Below, in pieces: positions 1 to 6,354 of a stretch of DNA of 9,674 nucleotides. Position 1 is the first letter of the stretch; every line of letters begins with the position of its first letter. Source of the DNA: Planctomycetota bacterium (GTDB taxonomy: Bacteria; Planctomycetota; Phycisphaerae; UBA1845); the NCBI GenBank assembly GCA_022566435.1, contig JADFIX010000038.1, positions 2,225 through 11,898 of the forward strand, in the 5' to 3' direction. Under the pieces are notes generated by a model, which saw only the letters and a list, made by a program, of their open reading frames with translations, was not told where the DNA came from and made no database searches. The position numbers and the translations under genes were made by a program.

Positions 1-2
1 GT

Positions 3-290
3 TTGGCAGAAATCGAGCGGGAATGCTCGCTAGCTTTCCGACGCCGTGCCATCGGGTCGGTCGAACGGGTCCTGGTGGAGTCTCAGGGTCACCAGGCCGA
101 CCCCGACTTGGCGAACCCGCGGATCGCGCACGGTCGAACCGATCGCTACTTCGCCATATATTTCGATGCCCCAAGCCATATTGAGCCAGGCGATCTTGTC
201 GGCGTTCGAGTGGATCGTGTCACTCCAACGCGAACCCACGGCACATACTTGCCGCAGCGGGGCAGCGACTTACCGCTTTCAGTGCTCTGA
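3..290 (+). CDS. miaB: MiaB-like radical SAM methylthiotransferase, C-terminal TRAM domain (5' partial)
   Basis: The frame is open to the left edge, so only about the last 95 residues are visible. They resemble the end of MiaB/RimO/MtaB-type tRNA or ribosomal methylthiotransferases: a helix leading into a short GSVERVLVES strand, then GRTDRYFAIYF, GDLVGVRVDRVTPTRTHG and a short tail. This is the layout of a TRAM RNA-binding domain. MiaB adds a methylthio group to isopentenyladenosine at position 37 of tRNAs, using two iron-sulphur clusters that would lie upstream of the window. TRAM domains also occur in RimO and MtaB, so the exact member is inferred; MiaB fits best because the domain ends the protein almost at once. 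The TTG at position 3 is not a real start. The next gene has its own promoter. Confidence 0.62.
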   Translation: MAEIERECSLAFRRRAIGSVERVLVESQGHQADPDLANPRIAHGRTDRYFAIYFDAPSHIEPGDLVGVRVDRVTPTRTHGTYLPQRGSDLPLSVL

Positions 291-366
291 AATCCCACGG
301 CGACACGCCACTTGCAAGAAACGTCCCCTCACTAGAGCGTGTCGAATTCGGGCGCATGATTGCGGG

Positions 367-396
367 TTGACCTACCACCTACAAGAGCCTGATAAT
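367..396 (+). promoter_or_regulatory. sigma70-type promoter for the secreted-protein gene
   Basis: TTGACC at 367-372 (5 of 6 to TTGACA) and GATAAT at 391-396 (5 of 6 to TATAAT) are separated by 18 bases. Transcription would start near 403, giving a leader of about 90 bases before the ATG at 493. It lies in the 202-base gap after the MiaB-like gene, the only part of that gap with a recognisable signal. The boxes are seen directly; their use by this organism's main sigma factor is inferred. Confidence 0.55.
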
Positions 397-492
397 CATG
401 CGGTAGGGGTACGGGAAAACTTAGACACCAGTTGGGACGTGGGTTCTACGTCGTAATCGTAATCTGCGTCCCCAAAGCCGGGGGTCGTTCGG

Positions 493-1377
493 ATGAATCG
501 CTGCCTTTCATTCTTCTTTCTGTGTGTTGTTTTCCAGCCATCATCAATTCACGCGCAAAAAACAGAGGAAACTCAACCGCCGCCTGACGCCGCAGCCGTG
601 AAGAGTGCGAGGATGGAACTGACCAAGAGCGCCGTCGAGCTGGCGCTTTTTACCGCAGAGTCCAGACTTACCGAGGGTCGATGGGACGACGCGGCGGCCA
701 TGGCGTGGGTCGGCTTGGAAAAGCTCGAGAAGCTGTCGCTTTCGCTTCAGCGCTCGACGCTCGCCTTGTCGCTGATGCAGGTCATTGTCGACTCGCGTGT
801 AGAGAAGAAAGTCGCGGCGGCACAGAAGACGCGGGATCCGGCGAATCGCCTTGATCCGCACTCGACGCCATCCACGCCTGACACTCCCGATCCAAAAACC
901 GACTTGCCCCCGGTCAAACCGCCAAAAAATCAGACGCCGCTGGCGGAAGCGCTGACCCGCTTAGGCGAAGACCCCGCGCAGACGGAAAAAGTCGTGGTCT
1001 ATCCCCGCGACTGGGAATCCACTGCGGCTAGGGCGCCGGATCGTGGCGGCGTCATGTTCGAAGGCCTACCCTATGAAGACGATCGCGGACAAGTCGTCCA
1101 AACCGTGATCTACGATGTTCGTGCCCTTGTTCTTCCGCAGCCGAATTTCCAGTACATCCCACTCGCCGACCTTCTTACCAGCACGCAGGCATCTGCCGAT
1201 CGCGAGGCCCTTCGCCGAGGAAGCGAAATTTTCAACGGCTACGCGGACGATCTCGCGGAGGGGATACCCTTGCTCGGCTATTTCGGCGGGGCGGGCAACT
1301 GGCCGGCGACCTTCGGTGACGGTGAACGGGAAATGGCGGAACTCGTACGAATGATTGAAGAAATGACCGCGCCTTGA
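493..1377 (+). CDS. secreted protein of unknown function
   Basis: I do not recognise a family for the whole 294-residue protein. It starts with a clear Sec signal peptide: hydrophobic FFFLCVVF and a likely signal peptidase I site after I19-H20-A21. Residues 36-110 look helical and rich in Ala, Glu and Leu. Residues 120-148 form a Pro/Thr/Asp/Lys linker. Residues 160-294 form a second domain containing VIYDVRALVLPQPNFQ (205-220). A similar 'YDVRDL...PxF' string occurs in many planctomycete exported proteins and in secretin N-terminal regions, so a link to an envelope complex is possible but only inferred. The ATG at 493 is preceded by a run of G at 480-484, a loose ribosome site. An imperfect hairpin without a T-tract (1376-1413) overlaps the stop. 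The next genes encode exported pilins, but 500 bases separate them, so co-transcription is doubtful. Confidence 0.7.
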   Translation: MNRCLSFFFLCVVFQPSSIHAQKTEETQPPPDAAAVKSARMELTKSAVELALFTAESRLTEGRWDDAAAMAWVGLEKLEKLSLSLQRSTLALSLMQVIVDSRVEKKVAAAQKTRDPANRLDPHSTPSTPDTPDPKTDLPPVKPPKNQTPLAEALTRLGEDPAQTEKVVVYPRDWESTAARAPDRGGVMFEGLPYEDDRGQVVQTVIYDVRALVLPQPNFQYIPLADLLTSTQASADREALRRGSEIFNGYADDLAEGIPLLGYFGGAGNWPATFGDGEREMAELVRMIEEMTAP

Positions 1378-1761
1378 GCGACAGGTCGGACCGTACCGCC
1401 GACGGTCTCGCTCTTGATGGGATCATGCGGCCAAGAAGACGGGTATCGGACGACGCCTGTCGTTCGCCTAGAAGATCGATCTTATAGGGTCCATCGAACA
1501 GATCGTAAGATCGGACGCTGGAACCGAGCGCCCCTCACCCATCGTCGTCCGATTATTTGGAAAAATTCAAATTTTTTGCACAAGTCTTTTGCATTCGGTC
1601 CCCCCGTTATGTAAGTCATAGGTGTCGCCACTTGAGCATCGTGGTCGGCACCTGACTCAGGGCGAACGGGCGAGCCGGCGTCATGGCCGGTCGATCCTTC
1701 GCACCTGTACGGCAGCCGAGCCGGCTGAATGAAAAAGCCGGTGACCGCAGATGCTTTACAC
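1378..1761. other. intergenic region before the pilin duplication
   Basis: I see no convincing gene here. Right after the previous stop, GAGCGA (1376-1381) pairs with TCGCTC (1408-1413) and GACCGT (1389-1394) with ACGGTC (1402-1407). Without a T-tract this is a poor intrinsic terminator. An AT-rich stretch at about 1550-1595, with runs of A and T, contrasts with the GC-rich surroundings and could be an upstream element of the pilin promoter; TATGTA at 1608-1613 is a possible but weak -10 box. At 1675-1740 there are GC-rich short hairpins, including CCGGCT paired with AGCCGG around an A-rich loop. I could not match these to a riboswitch consensus. Confidence 0.35.
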
Positions 1762-1797
1762 TCGTAATCCCAAGAGGATCGAGTCACGACGGAGGGG

Positions 1798-1879
1798 CAA
1801 GCCATATGCGAGCTTGTACGACCTTCGACTTTAACCAGGATCGAGACACTGATCCCATCGCTGAAGAAGGAGACGAAAG
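1798..1879 (+). promoter_or_regulatory. structured leader of first pilin gene
   Basis: CAAGC (1798-1802) pairs with GCTTG (1812-1816), and GGATC (1838-1842) pairs with GATCC (1851-1855). The ribosome site AAGGAG at 1867-1872 follows, 7 bases before the ATG. Both stems recur in the second copy with different loops. Whether they regulate stability or translation is inference. Confidence 0.45.
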
Positions 1880-2059
1880 ATGCAGAAATTCCTGAACACC
1901 GCAAAACGTTTCATCAAGTCCGAGGATGGTCCGACGGCAACAGAATATGCCGTGATGCTGTCTCTGATTATCGTGGCGTGCATTGCGACGATTTCCTTGC
2001 TCGGTGCCGAGATCAACACGATGTTCACCAGCGTCCAGACCACGCTTGCGGCTCAGTAG
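1880..2059 (+). CDS. Flp family type IVb pilin (copy 1)
   Basis: The 59-residue protein is a typical Flp prepilin, the structural subunit of Tad (tight adherence) pili. The N-terminal 17 residues form a basic leader ending SEDG. The prepilin peptidase would cut after G17, leaving PTATEYAVMLS with Glu at +5 and Tyr at +6, the hallmark pair of Flp pilins. A single hydrophobic helix (about residues 24-43) forms the filament core, and a short polar tail ends LAAQ. Length is normal for the family. An excellent AAGGAG stands 7 bases before the ATG. Its twin lies 310 bases downstream and differs only at I45V, T47S, M48L and T50S. The ATPase, TadV peptidase and secretin are not in this window and must be elsewhere. 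Confidence 0.93.
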   Translation: MQKFLNTAKRFIKSEDGPTATEYAVMLSLIIVACIATISLLGAEINTMFTSVQTTLAAQ

Positions 2060-2107
2060 GAAGACTTTCTATCGTTGTCCAGAGAGGACCGAGTGACGAC
2101 GGAGGAG

Positions 2108-2189
2108 CAAGCCAAACTCGAGCTTGTGCGACCTTCGAAATTAACCAGGATCGAGATACCGATCCCATCGAAAAAGAAGGAGACGAAAG
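2108..2189 (+). promoter_or_regulatory. structured leader of second pilin gene
   Basis: It repeats the layout of the first leader: CAAGC (2108-2112) with GCTTG (2122-2126), GGATC (2148-2152) with GATCC (2161-2165), then AAGGAG at 2177-2182. In this copy the second stem extends to GGATCG/CGATCC. No good -35/-10 pair is visible between the first pilin stop and this leader, so read-through from upstream is likely. Confidence 0.42.
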
Positions 2190-2369
2190 ATGCAGAAATT
2201 CTTGAATACGGCGAAACGTTTCATCAAATCCGAGGATGGCCCCACGGCAACAGAATATGCCGTGATGTTGTCGCTGATTATCGTCGCGTGCATTGCGACG
2301 ATTTCCCTGCTCGGTGCCGAGGTCAACAGTTTGTTCAGCAGCGTTCAAACCACGCTTGCGGCACAGTAG
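2190..2369 (+). CDS. Flp family type IVb pilin (copy 2)
   Basis: This second Flp prepilin has 59 residues, with a leader and membrane helix identical to copy 1 and four conservative changes in the C-terminal tail (V45, S47, L48, S50). G17 followed by P-T-A-T-E-Y again marks the prepilin peptidase site. Many codons differ silently from copy 1, so the protein sequence has been conserved after duplication. The start is fixed by AAGGAG 7 bases upstream. A strong terminator 68 bases after the stop closes the two-gene unit. The two pilins may form mixed filaments, or one may be a dosage copy; the sequence does not decide. Confidence 0.93.
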   Translation: MQKFLNTAKRFIKSEDGPTATEYAVMLSLIIVACIATISLLGAEVNSLFSSVQTTLAAQ

Positions 2370-2436
2370 GAATCCTAGCGATAGTCGGACCGTCGACAGA
2401 TCGTCGGCGGACCTGAAAAGAGAAAGCCAAATCCAA

Positions 2437-2473
2437 GGGGCGCTGTCGTCAATCGGCAGCGTCCCTATTTTCT
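2437..2473 (+). terminator. intrinsic terminator after the pilin pair
   Basis: GGGGCGCTG (2437-2445) pairs with CAGCGTCCC (2457-2465) with one G-U pair. The stem extends inward by TCG/CGG around a TCAAT loop, and the hairpin is followed by TATTTTCT. The convergent minus-strand gene has its stop codon in the loop, so the hairpin may stop transcription from both sides. Confidence 0.8.
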
Positions 2474-3927
2474 TGCGATCGCCGCGTAAGAACACGACAA
2501 ACCCACACGCATGCCCTTCCACCACGCAATCTCGAAATCGTCGATAGGCCGGCATCCTGATCGATCCGCAGGATCGCGGTCGGCGCAAGGGACTTATAGT
2601 CCGCATGGCCGCCGCCCGGCCAGGTGATTTCTAGACTTTCGATCGCCTCCGCCCCACCTAGCCCGAAGGTCACGGGCAGTTCCACTTGCGAGAGATAGCT
2701 GCGCGTGGGCATGACCACGCGCCGTTGTACGACGCCGCCCAACGTCAACGTCAATCGCGCACCGATGGCATCCCGGTTGCACGATTTCCCCACCAACCGC
2801 ACTCGGAGCACACCGTGACCCGGTGACCGGTCGTTTCGCAGAAGCATCGGGCGGCGGCCCGATTGTGTCACGACGATATCCAAATCACCGTCGCCGTCGA
2901 CGTCGGCATAGGCCGCCCCTCGACCGACCATGGGCACGCCCAAATCACCTGTGGTGTCCGGGGCCACCGACGAGAAGTGGGCGGTGGCATCGGGACCACG
3001 ATTCCACATCAACTGCGCCGGCTGCTCGTAATGCTGGCTCGGCTGAACGAGGTTGATTTCCTCTTCGAGATGCCCGTTCGTTTGAAAGAGATCGAGCCGA
3101 CCGTCCAGATCGTAGTCGAAAAGAAACAGGCCGAACGACAGCATCAGTCGCGTCGGCGCCCCGACGCCCTCTATAATCGCTTCGTCCGTATAGAGCGTCG
3201 GCTCGCCCTGCGAGACGAAGAGCGAGGTCATTTCGTTGGCGAAGTTTCCCACCGCGATGCCGACATCGGCGTCGTTTCGATAGTGTCCCACATCGACGCC
3301 CATGGCGCCGGTGGCACTGCCGTTGTTGTCGTAGGCCAAACCATACAGCGCAGCGACTTCTTCGAACGTACCGTCGCCAAGATTGCGAAAGAGAAAGTTG
3401 GCGACGGTATCGTTGGCGACGAACAGATCGATCCACCCATCGTGATCGAAATCAAAGGGCGCGAGCCCGAGTGCCTTGGCCATCGGCTGAGAAGTCGCGG
3501 GATTCTTTACCTGTAGTCCGCTTGCGGCGGACACGTCAGTGAACCTCCCCCCACCATCATTGCGGTACAGATAGAGAAAAGTTCCCTCGAAATTCATGGG
3601 CGGACCGTACGAACGACCGAGACCGACAAGGCGATAGTCCACCTCGAAGTCGATCACCCTCGACCAGCGAACGTAGTTGCACACCACGAGGTCGAGATCA
3701 CCGTCGTTGTCGTAATCCACAAACCCGGTGCTGGTGCTCCACTCACTCTTCTCACCTCCCACATCCGCCGCAGCGGTCACGTCGACAAATCGTCCATCAT
3801 CGTTGTGAAACAAGTGGTTTCGACCGACGGCCGTCACAAACAGGTCGACGAAGCCGTCGTTGTCATAATCGCCGACGGCGACCCCGGTGCCGTAGAAGCT
3901 CACGTCGAGCCCGGGCGTATTTGGCAA
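2449..3927 (-). CDS. CRTAC1-family VCBS-repeat / ASPIC-UnbV protein, N-terminally truncated
   Basis: Calcium-binding-like repeats of the FG-GAP/VCBS type are clear: DYDNDGFVDLF (about 20-30), DYDNDGDLDLVV (71-82), DFDHDGWIDLFV (159-170), DYDLDGRLDLF (near 272) and DVDGDGDLDIVV (near 345). They are followed by an ASPIC/UnbV domain (about 390-450) with GARLTL, RSYLSQ and ITWPGGG. Such proteins fold as beta-propellers, are usually exported, and are abundant in planctomycetes; their partners are mostly unknown. Family members normally carry a signal peptide and about 100 more residues before the first repeat seen here. This frame has only a TTG at 3927, 19 more codons and then a stop at 3982-3984, with no ATG, ribosome site or signal peptide. 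It is therefore decapitated and may be a pseudogene or sit at a join. About 30 C-terminal residues after ILRIDQDAG also look non-homologous. Confidence 0.85.
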   Translation of the reverse strand: MPNTPGLDVSFYGTGVAVGDYDNDGFVDLFVTAVGRNHLFHNDDGRFVDVTAAADVGGEKSEWSTSTGFVDYDNDGDLDLVVCNYVRWSRVIDFEVDYRLVGLGRSYGPPMNFEGTFLYLYRNDGGGRFTDVSAASGLQVKNPATSQPMAKALGLAPFDFDHDGWIDLFVANDTVANFLFRNLGDGTFEEVAALYGLAYDNNGSATGAMGVDVGHYRNDADVGIAVGNFANEMTSLFVSQGEPTLYTDEAIIEGVGAPTRLMLSFGLFLFDYDLDGRLDLFQTNGHLEEEINLVQPSQHYEQPAQLMWNRGPDATAHFSSVAPDTTGDLGVPMVGRGAAYADVDGDGDLDIVVTQSGRRPMLLRNDRSPGHGVLRVRLVGKSCNRDAIGARLTLTLGGVVQRRVVMPTRSYLSQVELPVTFGLGGAEAIESLEITWPGGGHADYKSLAPTAILRIDQDAGLSTISRLRGGRACVWVCRVLTRRSQENRDAAD

Positions 3928-3947
3928 AGTACGGTGTTGAGACTGCC

Positions 3948-4139
3948 ATGGTGATCCAGCCGCGCGGCTCGATCCAGTTGATCACGACACAGGGGTTCAA
4001 TCGAAGGGATCCGGCACAGAAGCAAATGGCGGCTGCGGCGCTGGAAGAAGTACACAAGATCGGTAAACTGTTTTACGCCCAGGGTGGCGGCTACAAGCTA
4101 AAAGGATACTTCAAGACGCTCAAGGGCGATGCTTGGTAA
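3948..4139 (+). CDS. short conserved-looking protein, function unknown (possibly 5' truncated)
   Basis: The frame encodes 63 residues from ATG 3948, or 72 from TTG 3921. It is basic and rich in Gln, Lys and Gly, for example ITTQGFNRRDPAQKQM and FYAQGGGYKLKGYF, and has no membrane segment or signal peptide. I do not recognise the family. Support for it being real: it ends 14 bases before the start of the small basic protein gene on the same strand, and both are closed by one terminator. No good ribosome site precedes ATG 3948 (only GAG about 7 bases away). The frame stays open upstream inside the antisense CRTAC1-like gene, so what is seen could be the C-terminal part of a longer protein whose beginning was lost in the same event that removed the neighbour's 5' end. 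Confidence 0.5.
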   Translation: MVIQPRGSIQLITTQGFNRRDPAQKQMAAAALEEVHKIGKLFYAQGGGYKLKGYFKTLKGDAW

Positions 4140-4153
4140 CGGGAGCTACTCGA

Positions 4154-4399
4154 ATGTCGATGGACAAATCACTTAAGTCGAAAAACACACTGCAACGACA
4201 CCGCAACGTGCTTACCCGGGCGGAACGTGTGCAGTACTTGAAAGAAACGGATCGTTGGACCGACGACACGTCTCCTTTCGGAATGCCGAAAATCGTGCAC
4301 CGCAAGGCCGCCGTCGGCAAGAAAGACAAGGCTGAAAAGAAAACCGAGGGCGAGGAGTCGACCGAAGGTGAGGCCGAAAAGACGGAGGAGACCAAGTAG
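4154..4399 (+). CDS. PVC-type small basic protein (TIGR04137-like)
   Basis: The 81-residue protein starts MSMDKSLKSKNTLQRHRNVL and continues LTRAERVQYLKETDRW and SPFGMPKIVHRKAA. This matches my memory of the short basic protein family of Planctomycetes, Verrucomicrobia and Chlamydiae (TIGR04137-like), whose function is unknown; a link to ribosomes or RNA has been suggested from gene location and charge. The conserved basic part covers about residues 1-57. After it comes a Lys/Glu tail (KKDKAEKKTEGEE onward) that turns acidic at the end, a variable part of the family. ATG 4154 is chosen because GGGAG (4141-4145) lies 8 bases upstream; the in-frame ATG at 4133 would overlap the previous gene and lacks such a site. 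It is likely co-transcribed with the preceding short gene and is followed by a strong terminator. Confidence 0.82.
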   Translation: MSMDKSLKSKNTLQRHRNVLTRAERVQYLKETDRWTDDTSPFGMPKIVHRKAAVGKKDKAEKKTEGEESTEGEAEKTEETK

Positions 4400-4460
4400 C
4401 GCGTCGGCGACCGATGGTAGCCTGGCTGAACGGCTCGTTCCTCGAATACCGTTTGGTGAT

Positions 4461-4494
4461 CGCCGCGGCAACTTGGTTGTCCGCGGCGTTTTTT
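4461..4494 (+). terminator. intrinsic terminator after the small basic protein gene
   Basis: CGCCGCGG (4461-4468) pairs perfectly with CCGCGGCG (4481-4488). Inside, CAAC (4469-4472) pairs with GTTG (4476-4479) around a three-base loop, with one bulged T. Six T follow (4489-4494). This is one of the clearest signals in the window. Confidence 0.93.
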
Positions 4495-4885
4495 CGTGGT
4501 GTGCCCGCCATGGCGTTTGACTTGGAGGGGTGAGTCTTCCGGGGGCCTTGATGGCGGGAACCACTGGCCGAACAGCAAGGGCGTCGTCGTCTTGTCCGTC
4601 ACCGGGGCAACCGTGCGTTTCTTTCTACCGCGCGCTGCGCCGCAGGCTTCAGCTTGCGCGGACACCCTCGTAGGCTGCCGATTCTATCCTACCAGATACC
4701 GCCCGCGACTCAGGTCAAGACCATTCCGTGCATCGACCCGAATCCGGCCGTCCTACCCGCCGCCCGATGCCAAAGCACAAAAACGGATTCTATGACAGTG
4801 GGGTGGGTGGTTTCAAGGTGAGCATGCAGCATGTTAAATCGTCAAGAAAATCGAGTGCGTCATCCCGCGCGCCGTAACGATCGCA
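4495..4885. other. intergenic region, no gene supported
   Basis: About 390 bases lie between a plus-strand terminator and the end of a minus-strand gene. An open frame at 4496-4795 has no ribosome site and low-complexity Arg/Pro composition, so I do not call it. An imperfect palindrome at about 4629-4660 (CCGCGC..GCGCGG outside, GCTG..CAGC inside) is the only structure noted. No clear terminator for the minus-strand gene ending at 4886 was found. Confidence 0.4.
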
Positions 4886-5962
4886 CTACGCCGGACCGCC
4901 AAAGTCGCTGTATCTGTCGATCGGGAGCGGCCTAAGTGGACTCAGCCAGCATCGCATGAGTAACATGACCTCCGTTTCCGTGCCAGATGTGACGTGTTGT
5001 GATTTGCCGTCGCCGACGGACATCAACCATTGCTCTTTTCCCATGCGAATGATTACAAGAATCGCCTCGGAGCGCTCATATCGTACCAGTGTAGACTTTG
5101 CAGAACGCCAACGACTCGCCTTCCGTACTAGCAGGCCTCCGGGAACAACCAACCAGCACTCGCGTGAATCAACGGACCGAGTAGAATGGGCATTCCATAA
5201 TAGCAGGAACAATCCGTAGCCAAGGTAAATCATGAGCCTGTCCGCATGACCTGTGACGATAAGAGCAGTAGCGTACAGCGCTAAGCAGGTTAGACTGAAC
5301 ACCGCCCAGCCCCACCCCGCGCTCATCAGTTTGTATTGTTTCCGAATTGGCGGTGGCACGTGAAGCCCGGAGGTAGCGGTGGAACCGGACTGAGATGGGC
5401 TTGATGGGTCTTCATCAGGCGGATTCAGCGCTTGGTAGAATGCCAGCGTCCCTGCATCTCCCTCATCAAGGGCAAGAGGTTCGAATGGTACACTGACGGG
5501 ATGCACGACACCTCGGAAGACGGGCGGGCAGAAACGAATGACAAATCCCACCCTTCGTTCCCGAGGCAAGAGTTCGGCCAGCGCGCCGACCAGCACACCG
5601 GCGTCCGGTCGTCCAACGTCGTGTGCAATGGCCCGCAACAAGTCGCTCGTCGTTTGATCACGATGCTTGCTGCATAGTTGACTGAGTCGGAAGTAGATTC
5701 TTTTCCTGACGACAAGGTAGAAGAGAAGCAGACCCGCGAGAAAGAATCCCAGCGCAAAGGCGGTTTGCAAAATGCCTTGCCGCACGGACCCGGATTCGAT
5801 GCAAGCGAACGTGCATACCGTCGTTGCTACAAACAATAGCAATAGGAGAATTACTCGGACAATCACATGGGATGGGCGGCTCCGCAACTCCACGTCGATT
5901 ACGCAATCCTCGGTGTTTGTCGGTGCATGGCTAGTCGATGGAGTTTCGGTTGCGTCAGTCAT
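4886..5962 (-). CDS. four-helix membrane protein of unrecognised family (paralogue 1)
   Basis: The 358-residue protein has a polar N-terminus, then VIDVELRS. Two membrane segments follow (about 33-53 and 64-86), then a cytoplasmic-type middle domain with GFVIRFCP (139-146) and PFEPLALDE (159-167), a Ser/Pro linker (185-205) and two more membrane segments (216-237 and 243-258). The C-terminal domain contains RECWLVVPGGLLVR, VRYERSEAILVIIR and RCWLSPLRPLPIDRYSDF. The C-terminal part reads as alternating beta strands and may be a PH-like domain; this is inference. The protein at 7238-8371 has the same order and motifs, and a third copy is reduced to a tail at 6000-6112, whose stop lies 37 bases before this start. 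AAGG stands 5 bases before the ATG. Function is unknown; a lineage-specific envelope protein is the most that can be said. Confidence 0.75.
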   Translation of the reverse strand: MTDATETPSTSHAPTNTEDCVIDVELRSRPSHVIVRVILLLLLFVATTVCTFACIESGSVRQGILQTAFALGFFLAGLLLFYLVVRKRIYFRLSQLCSKHRDQTTSDLLRAIAHDVGRPDAGVLVGALAELLPRERRVGFVIRFCPPVFRGVVHPVSVPFEPLALDEGDAGTLAFYQALNPPDEDPSSPSQSGSTATSGLHVPPPIRKQYKLMSAGWGWAVFSLTCLALYATALIVTGHADRLMIYLGYGLFLLLWNAHSTRSVDSRECWLVVPGGLLVRKASRWRSAKSTLVRYERSEAILVIIRMGKEQWLMSVGDGKSQHVTSGTETEVMLLMRCWLSPLRPLPIDRYSDFGGPA

Positions 5963-5999
5963 GTTGGCCTTGCTCTCTTGTCATTCCGAAAAAGCCTGG

Positions 6000-6112
6000 T
6001 CATGCCGGTGCCCCCAAATCACTGTACCTTTCCAGCGGGAGCGGCTCAAGCGGACTGAGCCAGCACCGAAGCAGCAGACTCACCTCGGCATCGGTGGCGT
6101 CCCGGAAGTGGT
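6000..6112 (-). pseudogene. remnant of a third membrane-protein paralogue (C-terminal tail only)
   Basis: On the minus strand this encodes about 36 residues including EVSLLLRCWLSPLEPLPLER and YSDLGAPA before a TGA at 6000-6002. They align with the ends of both intact paralogues (RCWLSPL-PLP-(I/L)-(D/E)-RYSD). Just upstream, at about 6112, similarity to the coding region stops, and a 124-bp block begins that in the intact neighbour lies before its start codon. The body of the gene, roughly 340 codons, has thus been lost by deletion between the upstream region and the 3' end. It has no start of its own. Confidence 0.75.
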
Positions 6113-6236
6113 TTGCGTCACCGTCGGCGCCGCCAGGACCACCGCGCCCGTCTCGAAGAGCAAGCGCGCTGGAAGTCGATCCATAAGAACATGAGGAAGA
6201 TAGGCCACAAACGATCGGGAAAATGAACTCGGTGGG
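6113..6236 (-). repeat. 124-bp dispersed repeat, copy A (partner at 8406-8529)
   Basis: It aligns without gaps to 8406-8529 (constant offset 2293), with about 10 mismatches counted by eye. In copy B it lies 35 bases upstream of an intact membrane-protein gene, so copy A is best read as the upstream region of the lost third paralogue. The mismatches show no third-position bias in either of the two open minus-strand frames, which argues against a conserved protein. Confidence 0.85.
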
Positions 6237-6354
6237 ACAGCCTGGCGACTGTGACGTGGAGTTGGAGTCCGACACAAGGACGTCGGCCACACGCCTCCAG
6301 CAGGCGTTCTGCTATTCACCGACAGAGCCAGGCCAGGCGGGAGCGACAACCATG

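Larger units (their letters stand above)
1762..2372 (+). repeat. 310-bp tandem duplication carrying leader and pilin gene
   Basis: Two units start at 1762 and 2072 with an exact 310-base period. Each holds about 118 bases of leader, a ribosome site (AAGGAG) and a 59-codon pilin gene. Similarity continues to about 10 bases past the stops (cagtaggaa), then ends. Start codons (1880, 2190) and the leader stem-loops line up without gaps. Coding differences are mostly third-position, and the leader also carries scattered changes, so the duplication is not brand new and the proteins have been kept under selection. Confidence 0.9.

Noticed and set aside
1376..1413. intrinsic terminator after the secreted-protein gene
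   Set aside because: The stem is interrupted, overlaps the stop codon and has no T-tract, so it is mentioned only as a structure.
1620..1761. possible c-di-GMP (GEMM) or other riboswitch upstream of the pilins
   Set aside because: GC-rich hairpins are present, but I could not find the conserved GEMM core segments or any other riboswitch consensus.
2863..3516. 217-residue plus-strand open frame
   Set aside because: It lies wholly antisense to the CRTAC1-like gene, whose repeats are unmistakable. The frame is open because of the high-GC codon pattern, and its product looks like no family.
4496..4795. 99-residue plus-strand frame containing CRFYPT, reminiscent of YidD
   Set aside because: YidD has CRF-x-PTCS-x-Y followed by a fixed pattern of Cys, Gly and Pro; none of this follows here. 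There is no ribosome site and the composition is Arg/Pro-rich.
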